A stretch of DNA of 64,000 bases, taken from Mortierella sp. BCC40632. Taxonomy: Eukaryota > Mortierellomycota > Mortierellomycetes > Mortierellales > Mortierellaceae. Below the pieces are notes generated by a model that was not told where the DNA came from, did not search any database, and worked only from the letters and a program-made list of their open reading frames with translations. Positions 34,113-47,406 of this stretch are shown here, piece by piece; within the stretch, counting starts at the first letter, position 1, and each line of letters begins with the position of its first letter. Location of the stretch: positions 496,001-560,000 of the forward strand of contig WAEK01000022.1 of the NCBI GenBank assembly GCA_011634665.1, given 5' to 3'. The position numbers were made by a program, and so were the translations under genes.

Positions 34113-37100
34113 ATGACCACCTCTGCACAGTCCTTCATTGGTAAGTTTTTTGCAATCCAGACCAGACCCTTTGCACCAGTCGTGGGACAATTCAGCCATG
34201 TACCAAAAGACCTGGATATCGAATCAGTGTAGTGTCCCAGGAAGAATGACTCTGGTACCCTCTCGGGGAATGTTGGCCTATCGCCTGGAGGTCAATAACG
34301 CTTGAGGTGCAATATTGTTGGATTACTGGTGGGATCAATTCTGGCGCGAGAAATCCTTGTAGACGGATCTTCTCGATCTTTGGCCAAGGTTGAAATCTTC
34401 ACTGGACTCTATTTCCTGTGCTCCATCAATGAAGCACTCACTAATGGCATTGGTTTCTATCTCAACAGGAGGAAACGCATTAGACAAAGCCCCAGCAGGC
34501 GCTGTCCGTGATTTTGTTGCCCAGCATGAGGGCCACAGTGTCATCACAAAAATCCTGATCGCCAACAACGGTATCGCCGCCGTCAAGGAGATCCGATCAA
34601 TCCGTAAATGGGCCTACGAGACCTTTGGCGACGAGCGTGCTATCCAATTCACGGTCATGGCGACACCTGAAGATCTCAAGGTGAACGCCGAATATATCCG
34701 CATGGCCGATCAGTATGTTGAGGTACCGGGAGGCTCCAACAACAACAACTATGCCAATGTTGACCTGATCGTTGACATTGCCGAGCGCACAGGCGTCCAC
34801 GCTGTTTGGGCAGGATGGTAAGTCAATCTACCCTTTCTCTTTTCTTTTCCCTTTCTTTTTATTTTATGCAACCGATGATGGGCGGGCATTGCTTTGAGTG
34901 GGTGAGAATCGGACTTGCTTGACTTCCGCCCATTTGCTACTGGTGGTGTAAAAGTTGAGGTTTCCAGGCGCAGATGGATCGTGTACCGACATCAGCATGG
35001 ACACTCGGTGATTTCGGCCGGGACAAGAGTGGATAAAAGATGTCGCCGATGCGGACCAGGATGGAGCGAGAGGCTGACCCCAAAAGGACTCGTCTTCCTT
35101 TTGGCTGCTCCCAATTTTTTATAAATCGGGACTTTCCCCAGCAAAACTCTTTTTTTGGGCATGGCCCAGTCACACCAGGACCGTATTTTGGGTGGGACCA
35201 GAAAAAAAAAAAAAAAAAAAAAAAAAGAGTGAGAGAGAGACGTACCAGCCCTCTCTTCAGAAAACAATATGATCACGGTCTTGAATGCCCTTTTCTCTTC
35301 GATATCGTATTACTACTGCCTAATTGCTAATCACGTTCCACCTGCATCACTCATGCTTCCTATCTACGCAGGGGCCATGCCTCCGAAAACCCCAAGCTGC
35401 CAGAGACACTTCGTGACAGCCCCCAAAAGATCATCTTCATTGGTCCTCCAGGCTCTGCCATGCGCTCTCTTGGCGACAAGATTTCTTCTACAATCGTCGC
35501 TCAGTCTGCCGATGTCCCCACTATGGGCTGGTCTGGCACTGGCATTACTGAGACCGAAATCGATGGCAATGGCTTCGTTGCCGTCCCCGAGGGCGCTTAC
35601 CAGGCTGCCTGCGTCACAGACGCGGAGGATGGTCTCAAGAAGGCACATGCCATTGGATTCCCTATCATGATCAAGGCTTCTGAAGGTGGTGGAGGAAAGG
35701 GTATCCGTAAGGTCGAGGACCCCGAGCTGTTTGCCCAGGCCTTCAACCAGGTTCTGGGTGAGGTCCCAGGTTCGCCTGTCTTTATCATGAAGCTTGCTGG
35801 CAACGCCCGCCATCTTGAAGTCCAGATTGTTGCTGATCAGTACGGTAACGCAATCTCTCTCTTTGGTCGAGACTGTTCGGTTCAACGTCGCCACCAAAAG
35901 ATTATCGAGGAGGCTCCCGTCACTATTGCTAAGCCTGATACGTTCGAGTCGATGGAGAAGGCTGCGGTTCGTCTCGCAAAGTTGGTCGGCTATGTCTCTG
36001 CAGGAACAGTCGAGTATCTCTACTCTCATTCGACCGACACATTCTTCTTCCTTGAGTTGAACCCTCGTCTTCAAGTCGAACATCCTACGACCGAAATGGT
36101 CTCTGGCGTCAACCTGCCTGCAGCACAACTTCAGATTGCCATGGGTCTTCCTTTGAACCGTATCAAGGACATTCGTGTCCTTTACGGCCTCCAGCCCTTG
36201 GGTAACTCGGAGATCGACTTTGACTTTGCTCAGCAGATCTCCTTTGAGACCCAGCGCAAGCCTGCACCCAAAGGACATGTTATTGCTGTCCGTATCACTG
36301 CCGAGAACCCTGATGCTGGTTTCAAACCTTCTAGTGGTATGATGCAGGAACTTAACTTCAGATCATCCACCAACGTCTGGGGTTACTTCTCTGTCAGTTC
36401 TGCTGGTGGTCTGCACGAGTTTGCCGACTCTCAGTTCGGTCATATTTTCGCCTATGGACAGGACCGTGGTCAGTCTAGAAAGAACATGGTTGTTGCACTC
36501 AAGGAGCTGTCCATTCGTGGAGACTTCCGCACTACGGTCGAGTACCTTATTCGTCTCTTGGAGACGCAAGAGTTCGAGGAGAACACTATCAACACCGGCT
36601 GGTTGGATAGCCTCATTTCGAAGAACTTGACTGCCGAGCGTCCCGAGACCATGCTTGCCGTAATGTGTGGGGCTGTTAACAAGGCGCACTCAATCTCTGA
36701 GAATTGCCTCAAGGAGTACAAGCGGTCGCTGGAGAAGGGTCAGGTCCCAAGCAAGGATGTCCTTCGCTCTGTCAACCAGCTTGACTTTATTTATGAAGGC
36801 GTCAAGTATAACTTCACCGCGACTCGCTCTGGTCCCAACTCGTACACGCTTTACCTCAATGGGTCCATCACATCCATCTCTGTCCGTCCCTTGACTGACG
36901 GAGGTCTCTTGGTTCTCTTGGATGGCAAGGTTCGTATTTCTCTCATGCTATTAATACAGTTCTCACGCCTCGATTCGGACTTTCTTTTGTACGAGAAACT
37001 AACGAGGGTCCTACTTTATTTGTCCCCTTTCGGCACCGTCTCTGTGGTTTAACTTCCTTTCCATTCTAGGCCCACACCACCTATTCATTGGAAGAAGTTC

Positions 37101-40100
37101 AGGCGACTCGTTTGATGGTGGATGGTAAGACATGCTTGCTCGAGAAGGAGAACGACCCAACACAGCTCCGATCGCCCTCACCAGGAAAACTAGTCCGCTT
37201 CTTGGTCGAGTCCGGTGACCATGTCACTGCCTCCCAGGCTTATGCGGAGATTGAGGTCATGAAGATGTACATGCCTTTGATTGCCAGCGAGGATGGTATT
37301 GTCCAATTCATCAAGCAGCCCGGAACTACCCTTGAGGCCGGAGACATTATTGGTATTCTCAGCTTGGATGACCCCTCTCGTGTCCGCCATGCCAAGCCTT
37401 TTGAGGGTCAATTGCCTCCAATGGGTCAGCCCACTGTCCACGGAGCGAAGCCTCACCAGCGTTTCCGTGAGCTCAAGCTGATTCTTGACAACGCTATGGA
37501 TGGTTACGACAATCAGGCTTTGATCCAACCTACTCTGAAGGAGATCTTTGAAGTCCTCCAGAACCCCGAGCTCCCTTATCTGGAGTTTAACGAGGTCTTT
37601 GCTGCATTGAGCGGAAGGTATTTGACCCTGTTCTATTTAGAAGTCATCCCTCTTGTTGTCTGTGCCTCGCACGTGTGACTGATCGCTTTTTTTTTTTTTT
37701 TTTTTTTTTAACTCTAGAATTCCCCAAGCTTGAAGCGGCATTGCATCAGGAGCTGGACCAGTCCCAGAAGAACCACGAGCACTTCCCATCTCGCACTCTC
37801 AAGGCTCTCATCGACTCTTATGCCCGCGCCAACTTTACCAAGGCTGCCGATGTTTCTTCGTTCCAGGCTTCCGTTGAACCCTTGACCGCCATTATTAAGG
37901 ATTATCAGGCTGGATTGAAGACTCATGCATGGAGCTTTATCGCTCAGTACTTGATGAGCTACCATGAGGTGGAGACTCTGTTCGACGAGTCTTCCCGAGA
38001 GGAGGAGATTATCTTGTCTCTCCGTGATCAGAACAAGGATGAGATTGAGAAGGTGATCCGTATTGCCCTTTCTCACTCTCGGGTCACTGCCAAGAACAAC
38101 CTTGTCCTTTCGCTCTTGGATCAGATCAAGCCAACTTCCTCTGGTGGAGCCCTGGACAAGTTCTTCTCTCCCGTCCTCAAGAAGCTTGCCGAGCTGAACA
38201 ACCGTTTAACCTCAAAGGTTTCCTTGAAGGCGAGGGAGCTTTTGATTCACGTCCAGCTGCCAAGCTTTGAGGAGCGTCAGCACCAGATGGAGAAGATTCT
38301 CCGCTCCAGTGTCACGGAGGAGGTCTATGGTGGAGAGCACGAGGAGCGCATGCCTAGCTATGAGAACATTAAGGAGTTGGTTGATACGACCTATACTGTG
38401 TTCGATGTCTTGCCCAACTTCTTTTATCACGAATCTCTTTACATCCGTATTGCGGCCTTCGAGGTTTACTGCCGCCGTGCCTACCATGCGTACGAGATCT
38501 TGGACATCAACTACCATATGGAGCATCACCCCTTGCTCTTGACATGGAAGTTCCTCTTGAACACACCAAACAAGTCGTCTGAGACTGGTCCCAACCGTGT
38601 GGCTAGTGTCAGTGATATGAGCTATCTGATCAACAAGGCTGAGCCAGAGCCGGTTCGTACTGGAGCTATCCTTGCTGTCCGTGACCTTGAGGAGCTTGGT
38701 GGCCGATTCGAGAGCACCTTGGACTTTTTCCCCTCGCACAAGTCCCACAAGCACCTGGGTCACATTGCAACCACCAGCATCCACAACAATGTCTTGAATG
38801 TCGTGATCAAGTCAGAGTCTGTCCACCCCAACGATGATGATCATTGGCTCAACCTCCTTTCGCCATTTGTCAAGAGTCACACCGAGCGCCTTCGTTCCCA
38901 TGGTATCCGCCGTATGACTTTCTTGATCTTCCGTCGCGGCAACTACCCCTCTTACTTCACTTTCCGCGAGCGCAATGGCTATACTGAGGATCAGACTATC
39001 CGTCATATCGAGCCCGCTATGGCTTACCGTCTGGAGCTTTCTCGCTTGTCCAACTTTGACATCAAGCCTTGCTTCGTCGACAACAGACAGGTCCATGTCT
39101 ATTATGCTGTGGGCAAGGAGAACACCTCAGACTGTCGATTCTTTGTTTGTGCTCTGGTCCGCCCTGGTCGCCTGCGCTCGAGTGTCCGTACTGCTGACTA
39201 TTTGATTTCGGAAACCGACCGTTTGTTGAACGACATTCTGGATGCGCTGGAAATTGTTGGAGCGACCTACAAGCAGAGCGACTGCAACCACCTGTTCATC
39301 AACTTCATTCCCACCTTCCAGTTGGATGCTGACGAGGTCGAGAGCGCCCTCAAGGGCTTCATTGATCGTCACGGCAAGCGTCTCTGGCGCCTTCGTGTCA
39401 CTGGTGCAGAAATCCGCTTCAATGTTCAGTCCAGAACTGAGGCTGCTGACCCTGTTCCTCTGCGCTTCATCATTTCCAACGTCTCTGGATACGTTTTGAA
39501 CGTCGACACCTACCGTGAGGTTCAGACCGAGAAGGGCGCTATCTTCAAGTCAGTTGGAACCCCAGGTGCTTTCCATCTCTTGCCTGTGAACCAGCCCTAC
39601 CCTACCAAGGAGTGGCTCCAGCCCAGACGCTACAAGGCTCACTTGATGGGCACCACTTACGTCTATGACTTTGGTGAACTCTTCCGACAGGCTGTGCGCA
39701 CGGAATGGAACCATGCCGTCAAGCAGAACCCTGCCTTGAAGGCACCTTCCCAGGTCTTGGAGATGCGCGAGTTGGTTATGGATGAGAAGATGCAGCTGCA
39801 GCCAATTGTCCGGGATGCCGGTTCCAACAACTGCGGTATGGTTGCTTGGATCTTTACCTTGCGTACACCCGAGTACCCCGATGGCCGTCAGATCATCGTA
39901 ATCGCCAATGATATCACATACAACATTGGTTCGTTCGGACCCGAGGAAGATCTTGTCTTCTACAAGGCCTCAGAGATGGCTCGCAAGCTCGGAATTCCTC
40001 GCATTTACCTCTCTGCTAACTCGGGTGCTAGAATTGGACTTGCTAGCGAAGTTATTGGTCTGTTCAACTCTTGCTGGAACGATCCCTCGAACCCTGCCAA

Positions 40101-41913
40101 GGGATTCAAGTACATTTACTTGACGGATGCTGGCCAGAAGCAACTCCAGGCCCAGGAAGAGCGTTCAGGCAAGAAGAGTGTTATCACGGAGACAATTGTC
40201 GAAGATGGCGAGACTCGTCACAAGATTACAGATGTGATTGGTTTGGTCGATGGTCTAGGTGTTGAGAACTTGCGTGGAAGTGGTTTGATTGCAGGAGAGA
40301 CCTCTCGTGCATACGAGGATATCTTTACCATCACTCTTGTCACATGCCGCTCCGTCGGTATCGGTGCCTACTTGGTTCGTTTGGGTCAACGTACGATTCA
40401 GAACGAGGGTCAGCCCATTATCTTGACAGGAGCTCCTGCTCTGAACAAGCTCTTGGGCCGCGACGTCTACACCTCCAACTTGCAGCTGGGTGGTACTCAG
40501 ATCATGTACAAGAACGGTGTCTCGCATTTGACTGCTCAGAACGACTATGAGGGTATCAGCAAGATCGTGAACTGGTTGTCGTACATTCCTGAGCGCAAGG
40601 ATGCCCCCGTTCCAATCACGGTCAGCAGCGATTCATGGGATCGCGACATTGATTACTTGCCACCCAAGGGCGCCACATACGATCCTCGTTGGTTGATTGC
40701 CGGTAAGGAGGCTGAGGAGGAAGGAGCTCCATTCCAGACAGGATTCTTTGACAAGGGATCGTTCACAGAGACACTCTCAGGATGGGCCCGCACTGTGGTT
40801 GTTGGTCGTGCTCGCTTGGGCGGTATTCCCATGGGTGTGATCGCAGTCGAGACTCGATCCGTGGAGCACATCATCCCTGCCGATCCCGCCAATGGTGACT
40901 CGGTCGAGCAGGTCTTGATGGAGGCTGGTAACGTCTGGTACCCTAACTCTGCCTACAAGACTGCCCAGGCCATCAACGACTTTAACAAGGGTGAGCAGCT
41001 TCCCTTGATGATCTTTGCCAACTGGCGTGGATTCTCGGGAGGTCAGCGTGACATGTACAACGAGATTCTCAAGTATGGATCTTACATTGTCGATGCTTTG
41101 AGCTCTTACAAGCAGCCCGTCTTTGTTTATGTTGTCCCCAACGGAGAGCTTCGTGGAGGTGCCTGGGTCGTTGTTGACCCCACAATCAACGAGAACATGA
41201 TGGAGATGTACGCAGACAAGAGAGCTCGTGCTGGTGTCTTGGAACCTGAGGGTATTGTTGAGATCAAGTTCCGCAAGGCTCAGCTGCTCTCGACGATGGA
41301 ACGCTTGGATGAGAAGTACCGTGCTCTGAAGGCCCAGTACGAGGATGCTTCGGTCGCTGGAGCAGAGCGGGAGAAGATCAAGGTCAAGTTGACCGAGCGT
41401 GAGCAAGAGTTGATGCCCGTGTATCAGCAGATTGCGCTCCAGTTTGCGGATCTTCACGACACGGCTGGTCGTATGAAGGCCAAGGGCACGATCCGTGAAT
41501 CGCTTGACTGGCCCAATGCCCGTCGTTACTTCTACTGGCGTGTGCGCAGAAGATTGGTTGAGGAGTACTTCCGTCGTCGTATGTCTATTGCGGACAAGTC
41601 GCTGTCCCGCCAGGACCAGACCGAGACGTTGATGTCTTGGTTCGGACGTGACACTCCTTCCTCGGACTTGCAAGAGTTGAAGCACATCTGGGAGACAGAT
41701 GACCAGAATGTGCTCTGGTGGTTCGAGACGCATGAGCGCAAGTTGGATGGTTTGATTGAGGATTTGAGTGCAGCCAACACGGCAAATGAGATCTTGCAGA
41801 TGTACACCAACAACCGTGCTGGTGTTGTGGAGGGCTTTGAGAGGATCTTGAAGGGACTCTCTGACCAGGAGAAGACAGATATCTTGGCCAAGTTTGCTAC
41901 CACTAGCATCTAA
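34113..41913 (+). CDS. ACC1: Acetyl-CoA carboxylase (multidomain)
   Basis: This biotin-dependent cytosolic enzyme makes malonyl-CoA, the committed step of fatty-acid synthesis. Exons are 34113-34140, 34469-34817, 35372-36929, 37070-37617 and 37718-41913, about 2226 aa, the usual fungal length. The biotin carboxylase domain has [32 protein letters not shown] and [16 protein letters not shown]. The BCCP domain has EVMKM with the biotinyl Lys at about residue 710 (37261-37263). The central region is followed by the carboxyltransferase domains with [42 protein letters not shown] and [20 protein letters not shown]. The first exon is only 28 nt ([10 protein letters not shown]). The junction between exons 4 and 5 is out of phase by one nucleotide with the only plausible GT-AG sites; the expected SGRIPxKLE is disrupted next to a run of four C. 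Everything else is intact, so an assembly error is likely. The gene converges on MSH6. Confidence 0.96.
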
Positions 41914-42332
41914 GAACTAAAGATCTAAAGAGATAGCCTTTTTTTTTTCCTTTTTCTTTTTGGATTTTGTAACATCAATCGTTCATAATACACCTTCATA
42001 TTTTTTTATGTGCGCGGGCCACTGCCCCTGTATTTTGTCCGCATCAATTGGCGTAAGTTGTTTAGGTCGTGCAGAAAAAAAAACAAAACAAAACAAAATC
42101 CGAGACTGTCTTAGTCATTCCAAGCACAGCCTCCAGTTGAAACCTTACGCACTCCTTGTTCTGCCCTATTATGCCTTTGCCCCCTCCCCTTGCTTTTTGT
42201 TTGTGTCGCCAAAGGGCGTTTATTGGGCGTATGATAAAATGCATAGGAAGAGGATGAGATGGGAAAAAGTAGAGATAAAGAGATAGAGAAATTGAGAGAT
42301 AGAGATAGAGAAATTGAGAGATAGAGATAGAG

Positions 42333-42410
<78 letters not shown>

Positions 42411-42425
42411 CTGAATAGGATATTC
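41914..42425. repeat. ACC1/MSH6 convergent gap with tandem GATA-like units and a (GA)n tract
   Basis: The gap holds the 3' ends of both genes. At about 42282-42340 a unit of roughly 24 nt (agagaaattgagagatagag-like) is repeated about three times and then runs into an uninterrupted (AG)n of about 65 nt, ending 20-30 nt before the MSH6 stop codon. A T-rich stretch at 41940-41962 follows the ACC1 stop. Confidence 0.85.
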
Positions 42426-45400
42426 TTACACATTGGCCATGCTTCTGAAAATACGCTGAAGCACTCTTGTCTCCTGTTCTAGAGTGAGCTTTCGTTGGCC
42501 ACTCCGACCCGAGAGCCAATCATCGGAGGATGATCCGTTGGTCAAGGTCACTCCATCCACCTCCATCGTTGCCTTGTGTGCACCTTCTGCTCCATTCTTT
42601 TGCTTCTGAAGACCAGCAAGGTGAAGGAGGAATCCAAGATCCATGATCATTCCTTGTCCAACATCCTTAGTACCTCGTTCCAGTCGTCGCCATTCCTCTT
42701 CTCGTTTAGAAGCCTGCTTGAGCTCAAACTCTTCGGCCATGGTCTCGGCCCGATCCACGATGGATCGAGGGACGCCTGCCATGTGAGCCACATTCATACC
42801 ATAGGATTTCTCACAAACACCCGGTACGAGCTTGTACAAGAACGTGACTTCCCGCTTATTCTGGTCTACTTGACAAGCCATATGCTTCAGCGCCACGTTC
42901 GGATCCCGTTCGAATTCACTTGTCAGAGTACCGTAATGGGTCGAGAACAGACCCAGACATCCAATTCGGGTCGATAACTCATGGAGGACTGAATAAGCGA
43001 TTGCATATCCGTCAAACGTACTTGTGCCTCGTCCAAGCTCATCCAAGATCACCATCGACCGTTCTGTAGCCTCGGCAAGGATCTTGGATGTCTCGGACAA
43101 TTCAACCATGAAAGTGGATTGACCTGCTAGGATATTGTCGTTGGCTCCAATTCTTGTGAAAATTCGGTCGAACGGGGTCAGGCGACATTTTTCTGCAGAA
43201 ACATAGCAGCCTAATTGAGCCATGATGATGGCCACACATGTCTGATATGGAAGGAAACAGTCATTGAGGGAAGAGGGGGGGGGAGGTGAGTACCAAAGAT
43301 ATGCTTCGCTTCCAGATGATCCCATCTCGGACAACTCATCTATCTGTAACAGCCGCTAGTAAAGATGAGGTTTTTTTTTTTTACCTGGCGGAGCAGTGTC
43401 GATTTGCCTCCCATGTTGGGTCCAGTCAATAGGATCAAGTTTGGATCGCCTCCACCCAAGACGGTATCGTTCGGGATGAAATCTGAGGCAATTCCAGGGA
43501 TCACACATGGGTGCCTCATCCCCTCTAGTTCCAAGACAGATGTTTCGCTTTCCACAAACTCTGGACGACATGCAGGGGTCTAACCAAATCCAAATGGCAA
43601 GCGAGGAGCAAAAAAAAAAAAAAAAAAAGTTACTGTCGTGTCAGAAAGATAGGGAGAGAAAGAGAAAACAAATTGCCGAGTCCACCGATTACACTAGCAC
43701 CTTCCTCCCCCCCCCCTATCTTTTTTTTTTCACAAACAAAAAAACGAAAAAGAATATTGCATGTTTCGGGATGATCATAAGCTTACATCCGAGTGCGGAA
43801 CTACTCTTGGACAAGGACCCGAGACAATCAAGCTCGGCAATAATCTTGACGGCCTTGAGCCAATCCTTGTAGTTTTCATCAAACTTGGCATACAGACGGC
43901 CCTGGAGTTCTTTCATGATGGAGCTCTTGGTCTCTCTTGCCTCCTGCAATCGAGTGATAGTACTAATCAATGCAGCATGATAGTAACGACTAACCGCCTA
44001 GATGGGTTTAGGGGAGGGGGGGAAAAGAAGTACATTTAGTCACTGAAGTATTCAGTCCAAAAAAAAAAAAAAAAAAAAAAAAAAAGACGCTAAGCGAAAC
44101 CCTTGACCACTTACATTTGTTCCTGACATCTTTTTCCAATTCTTGGGAACAGTTATTTTGTTGGGAATTTCCAGCTGGTAAATCTCTTTACCCAGGTCTT
44201 TGTAAACAATCTTGGTAGTCCTAACAGCATGGAAAAGTGATAAAAAAAATATATGTAAAAAAAAAAAAGAGTCCAGTGACCGATTGGGTTAGAAAGTACA
44301 TCAATTGCTAATGATCCAAACCACAAACGAAACATCCTGGACAGTAACAACAACAACAACAACAAAAAGAGTTCTCTTACTTGAGATCACGCTTGGCCTT
44401 GTCCAAATGATCCGCAAACTCCGAGTCGAGTTGCTTGAGAACCGCACAATTCTCATCATAGTCCTCTGCAAAACCCGGGTGGGGAATAATATCACCTTCC
44501 GCTGCCGCTACTGCGTGATCAAATGCCTCCGAAAAATAATCCAAGTGAGTCATCAAGTCGGGCATCTCTGCAAGGACCGACTCTAGTTTTTTAGACTGGA
44601 ACTGGCTCGTGAATGAACCCAATCGTTGTACCGTGTCCTAAAAAAAAAAAAAAAGTCAATTTTTCAATAACTGGTTTGTCCTCCCAAGCTATTATTGCAT
44701 TTTTTGATTCGAAATCCCTTCAAGGACTTTACCACAAGCGTACGGAACGTCGAGAGCACAGTCAAAAATTCTGAAATCTTGCAAGATCCAGCATGGATAC
44801 GACTGACAATGCGTTCCAGATCTGGGAATCGAGTACATCTCTCTTCAAAGAGTTCTATAAAGCCAGGAACCCGCATAAGATCCTCGACAGCATCGAGTCG
44901 CGCATTGATGGCCGCACTCGATCTCAAAGGGTGACAAAGCCATCTCCTAAACAATCTCTTTCCTAAAAAAAAAAATCCGCGTGTCCAAATGTTAGACAAG
45001 ACAGAGCAATCCCTCTCTCTTCACTTTACCCAAATGATTAAATAAATAAAAAAAAATAGCTCATTTACCGAATGGTGTGACACAACGGTTGAGAAGCTTG
45101 AGGACCGTGCCAGACTCTGTACCGTCGCCATTGTTTTGAAAGATTTCCAAATTAGAGAGCGTTTGACCATCCAGAATAAGGGTTGATGCTTGTCGGACTG
45201 GATCGTAGATATGGAAGTTCTTGAGGGACAAAAGCTCTTTGTCCAATTTTAGCTAGAAATGTATATATACATACATAAATATATAAAAAAGTATAATCCA
45301 GAATAGTCAGTTTAGAGTGATAATAATTTCCCTCTGTTGTTCTTTTTCGACAAACAAGAGTGAGACCTAATAGTCTGCTGGATTACCGATCGAAGATACC

Positions 45401-47368
45401 AGACAAGAGCACCAAGTGCACTCATGACGGCCTCATTGTCTTTTTGCTTTTGGAGGGCCGTTGGCCAGCAATCTATTTTGCATCACAAGGGCGAAATTAG
45501 AAAAGAGAAAAAGAGAAAGAGAAAGAGAGGGTACTAGTCCAAAACTCCGTGTTTGTGTCGCGAGTATAATGAGTCGCGCCGGATATGGCGCCGTTCACTT
45601 ACCAGAGGCAAGGGTACCTGGAGCATTGGGTCCAAAATACTCGTGAACGCGTAGTTCATCCGCTGTAGTCAGAGCTCCCCAAAACTCTGTCTCTGAATGC
45701 AAATGGTTCCAGATTGTGTTGACGCCCAAAGAGTTCTTTAGGATTCGCGTACTCCTCACCCCTAAACCACCCTTCTCGACAATAACCTCCCTAGGCTTGA
45801 TTTGCGTAATCAAAGTCTCGAACTTTGTCCGATCCATATCATCATAGAATGTCGCCACATTGAATTCAGCTGTCGCCGTATCTACAAAGGCCACTCCAAA
45901 TTGTGTAGGCAAATGTTCTCCACCCGTTCGGATGACTTCTTTGATAGCCATGCAATAGGTTGCCATCTCGTTTGTCAACAGTCCTGAATCTGTCAATGTA
46001 CCAGCCGTCAAGATCGAGTGCAACTCTCGACGAATCACCTTTTGGACATTCTTGGAGGCAGCTCCATCACGCTCACGCATAGCCTTTCCGAGCGCCGTCT
46101 CCATCTGGTCCACTCGAGCCACTTTGTAGCCCTTGGCAATAAATTGTGCTGCCCAGTATTCAAAACTAGACTCGGGAACGCCCACCATTCGCATATTGGT
46201 TCGGTCGGTGAGTTTGAGATCAAATTGTTGGTGTCCAATGTCGGCATCGTTTTCGTAGAGTTCATAGAATTTGCCCTTTTTGAAAAACACGACAGAATCA
46301 AAGTGCTGGCCTTTGATCTCCCAGAATTGACGTTCAAACTCGGTAAACTTTTCCCATGCTGAACGAGGAATGTAGAGCGTTCGAGGATCATAATCCGGTA
46401 ATCCGGTGATCCTTTTTTTTTTTTTTCCATAAAAAAAAAAAAAAGATGGTGTTGTGAGGTGAGTAGTCTTGTCCAACCTCTAGTTTTTTTTTTTCTTTTC
46501 AAGTCCTTCGGAAAAGATTTGAAGACGCGTTTCCTACCAATCGGATTTCCTTGAACATCCTTAATATCCAGTAGCCACTTGTACCGTCCACTATTCGTCT
46601 CCTCAAATTTGGCCAGTCGCTCCTTTTTTTTGTCATCCTTGAGCATCAACGTTGGGCGCTGTGGCGTTGGCATAGTCTTGTTGGCAGATCTCTATTAGCC
46701 ATAAACAAAGGATTGTTCAATTCGTTGAGTGACTAGTACATATGTCCATATCATGCCATGGATGGCTATTTTTTTCATTCCTTTGTCTTACATCAAAGAT
46801 GCTTGCGATTGCTGATGCCGTTGGTGTCTTGGCAGGGACAGTGGCCGCTGGAGCAGTGGAAGTGGATGATGATTTTTTGGCCATGGCCGAGTTGTTGCGG
46901 CGTGCGGGTGATGATGATGACTCCTCTTCTTCTACATCATCACCTTCTTCCTCCAACAAGGCTTCCTCCAGATCCGCATCATCTACGAAAAACAAGTAAA
47001 CCAATGATCCAGATGAGAGATCTTAGCAACACTTGTTCATGATATTCAACCGATGACAAGAGCAAGCTCATACCGATATCCATGTCAAACTCGTCCTCTG
47101 GAACTGTTGCTGGGGCTTCATATTCCGAATCGTCATCGTCATCGTCATCTTTTCGTTTCCTTTGACGCCCACTTTGTGCTTTTTGCTTTGAGAGACCCAG
47201 TTGTTTTGCCTGAGTCACATTCCTGGTAGGCGACTTGGGTCCCTGATCGTCATCGTCCTCCGAGTCGGAGGGCTGATACTTGATCCTTCTGACACTACGA
47301 GCCTATTACAGAGTCCCAGTCGATTCCAAGTTACGAGATCTGTCAGACTCGTCCTTTTCATGACATCT

Positions 47369-47406
<38 letters not shown>

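Noticed and set aside
34302..34511. Possible small gene inside the first ACC1 intron
   Set aside because: The segment is explained as a 328-nt intron with GTAAGT and CAACAG ends and joins exons in phase to give SFIGGNALDK.
35364..36278. 304-codon minus-strand frame opposite ACC1
   Set aside because: It is the antisense shadow of the biotin carboxylase exon; codon bias of the sense gene keeps the opposite frame open.
40777..41733. 318-codon minus-strand frame opposite ACC1
   Set aside because: Antisense shadow of the carboxyltransferase exon, with no independent motifs.
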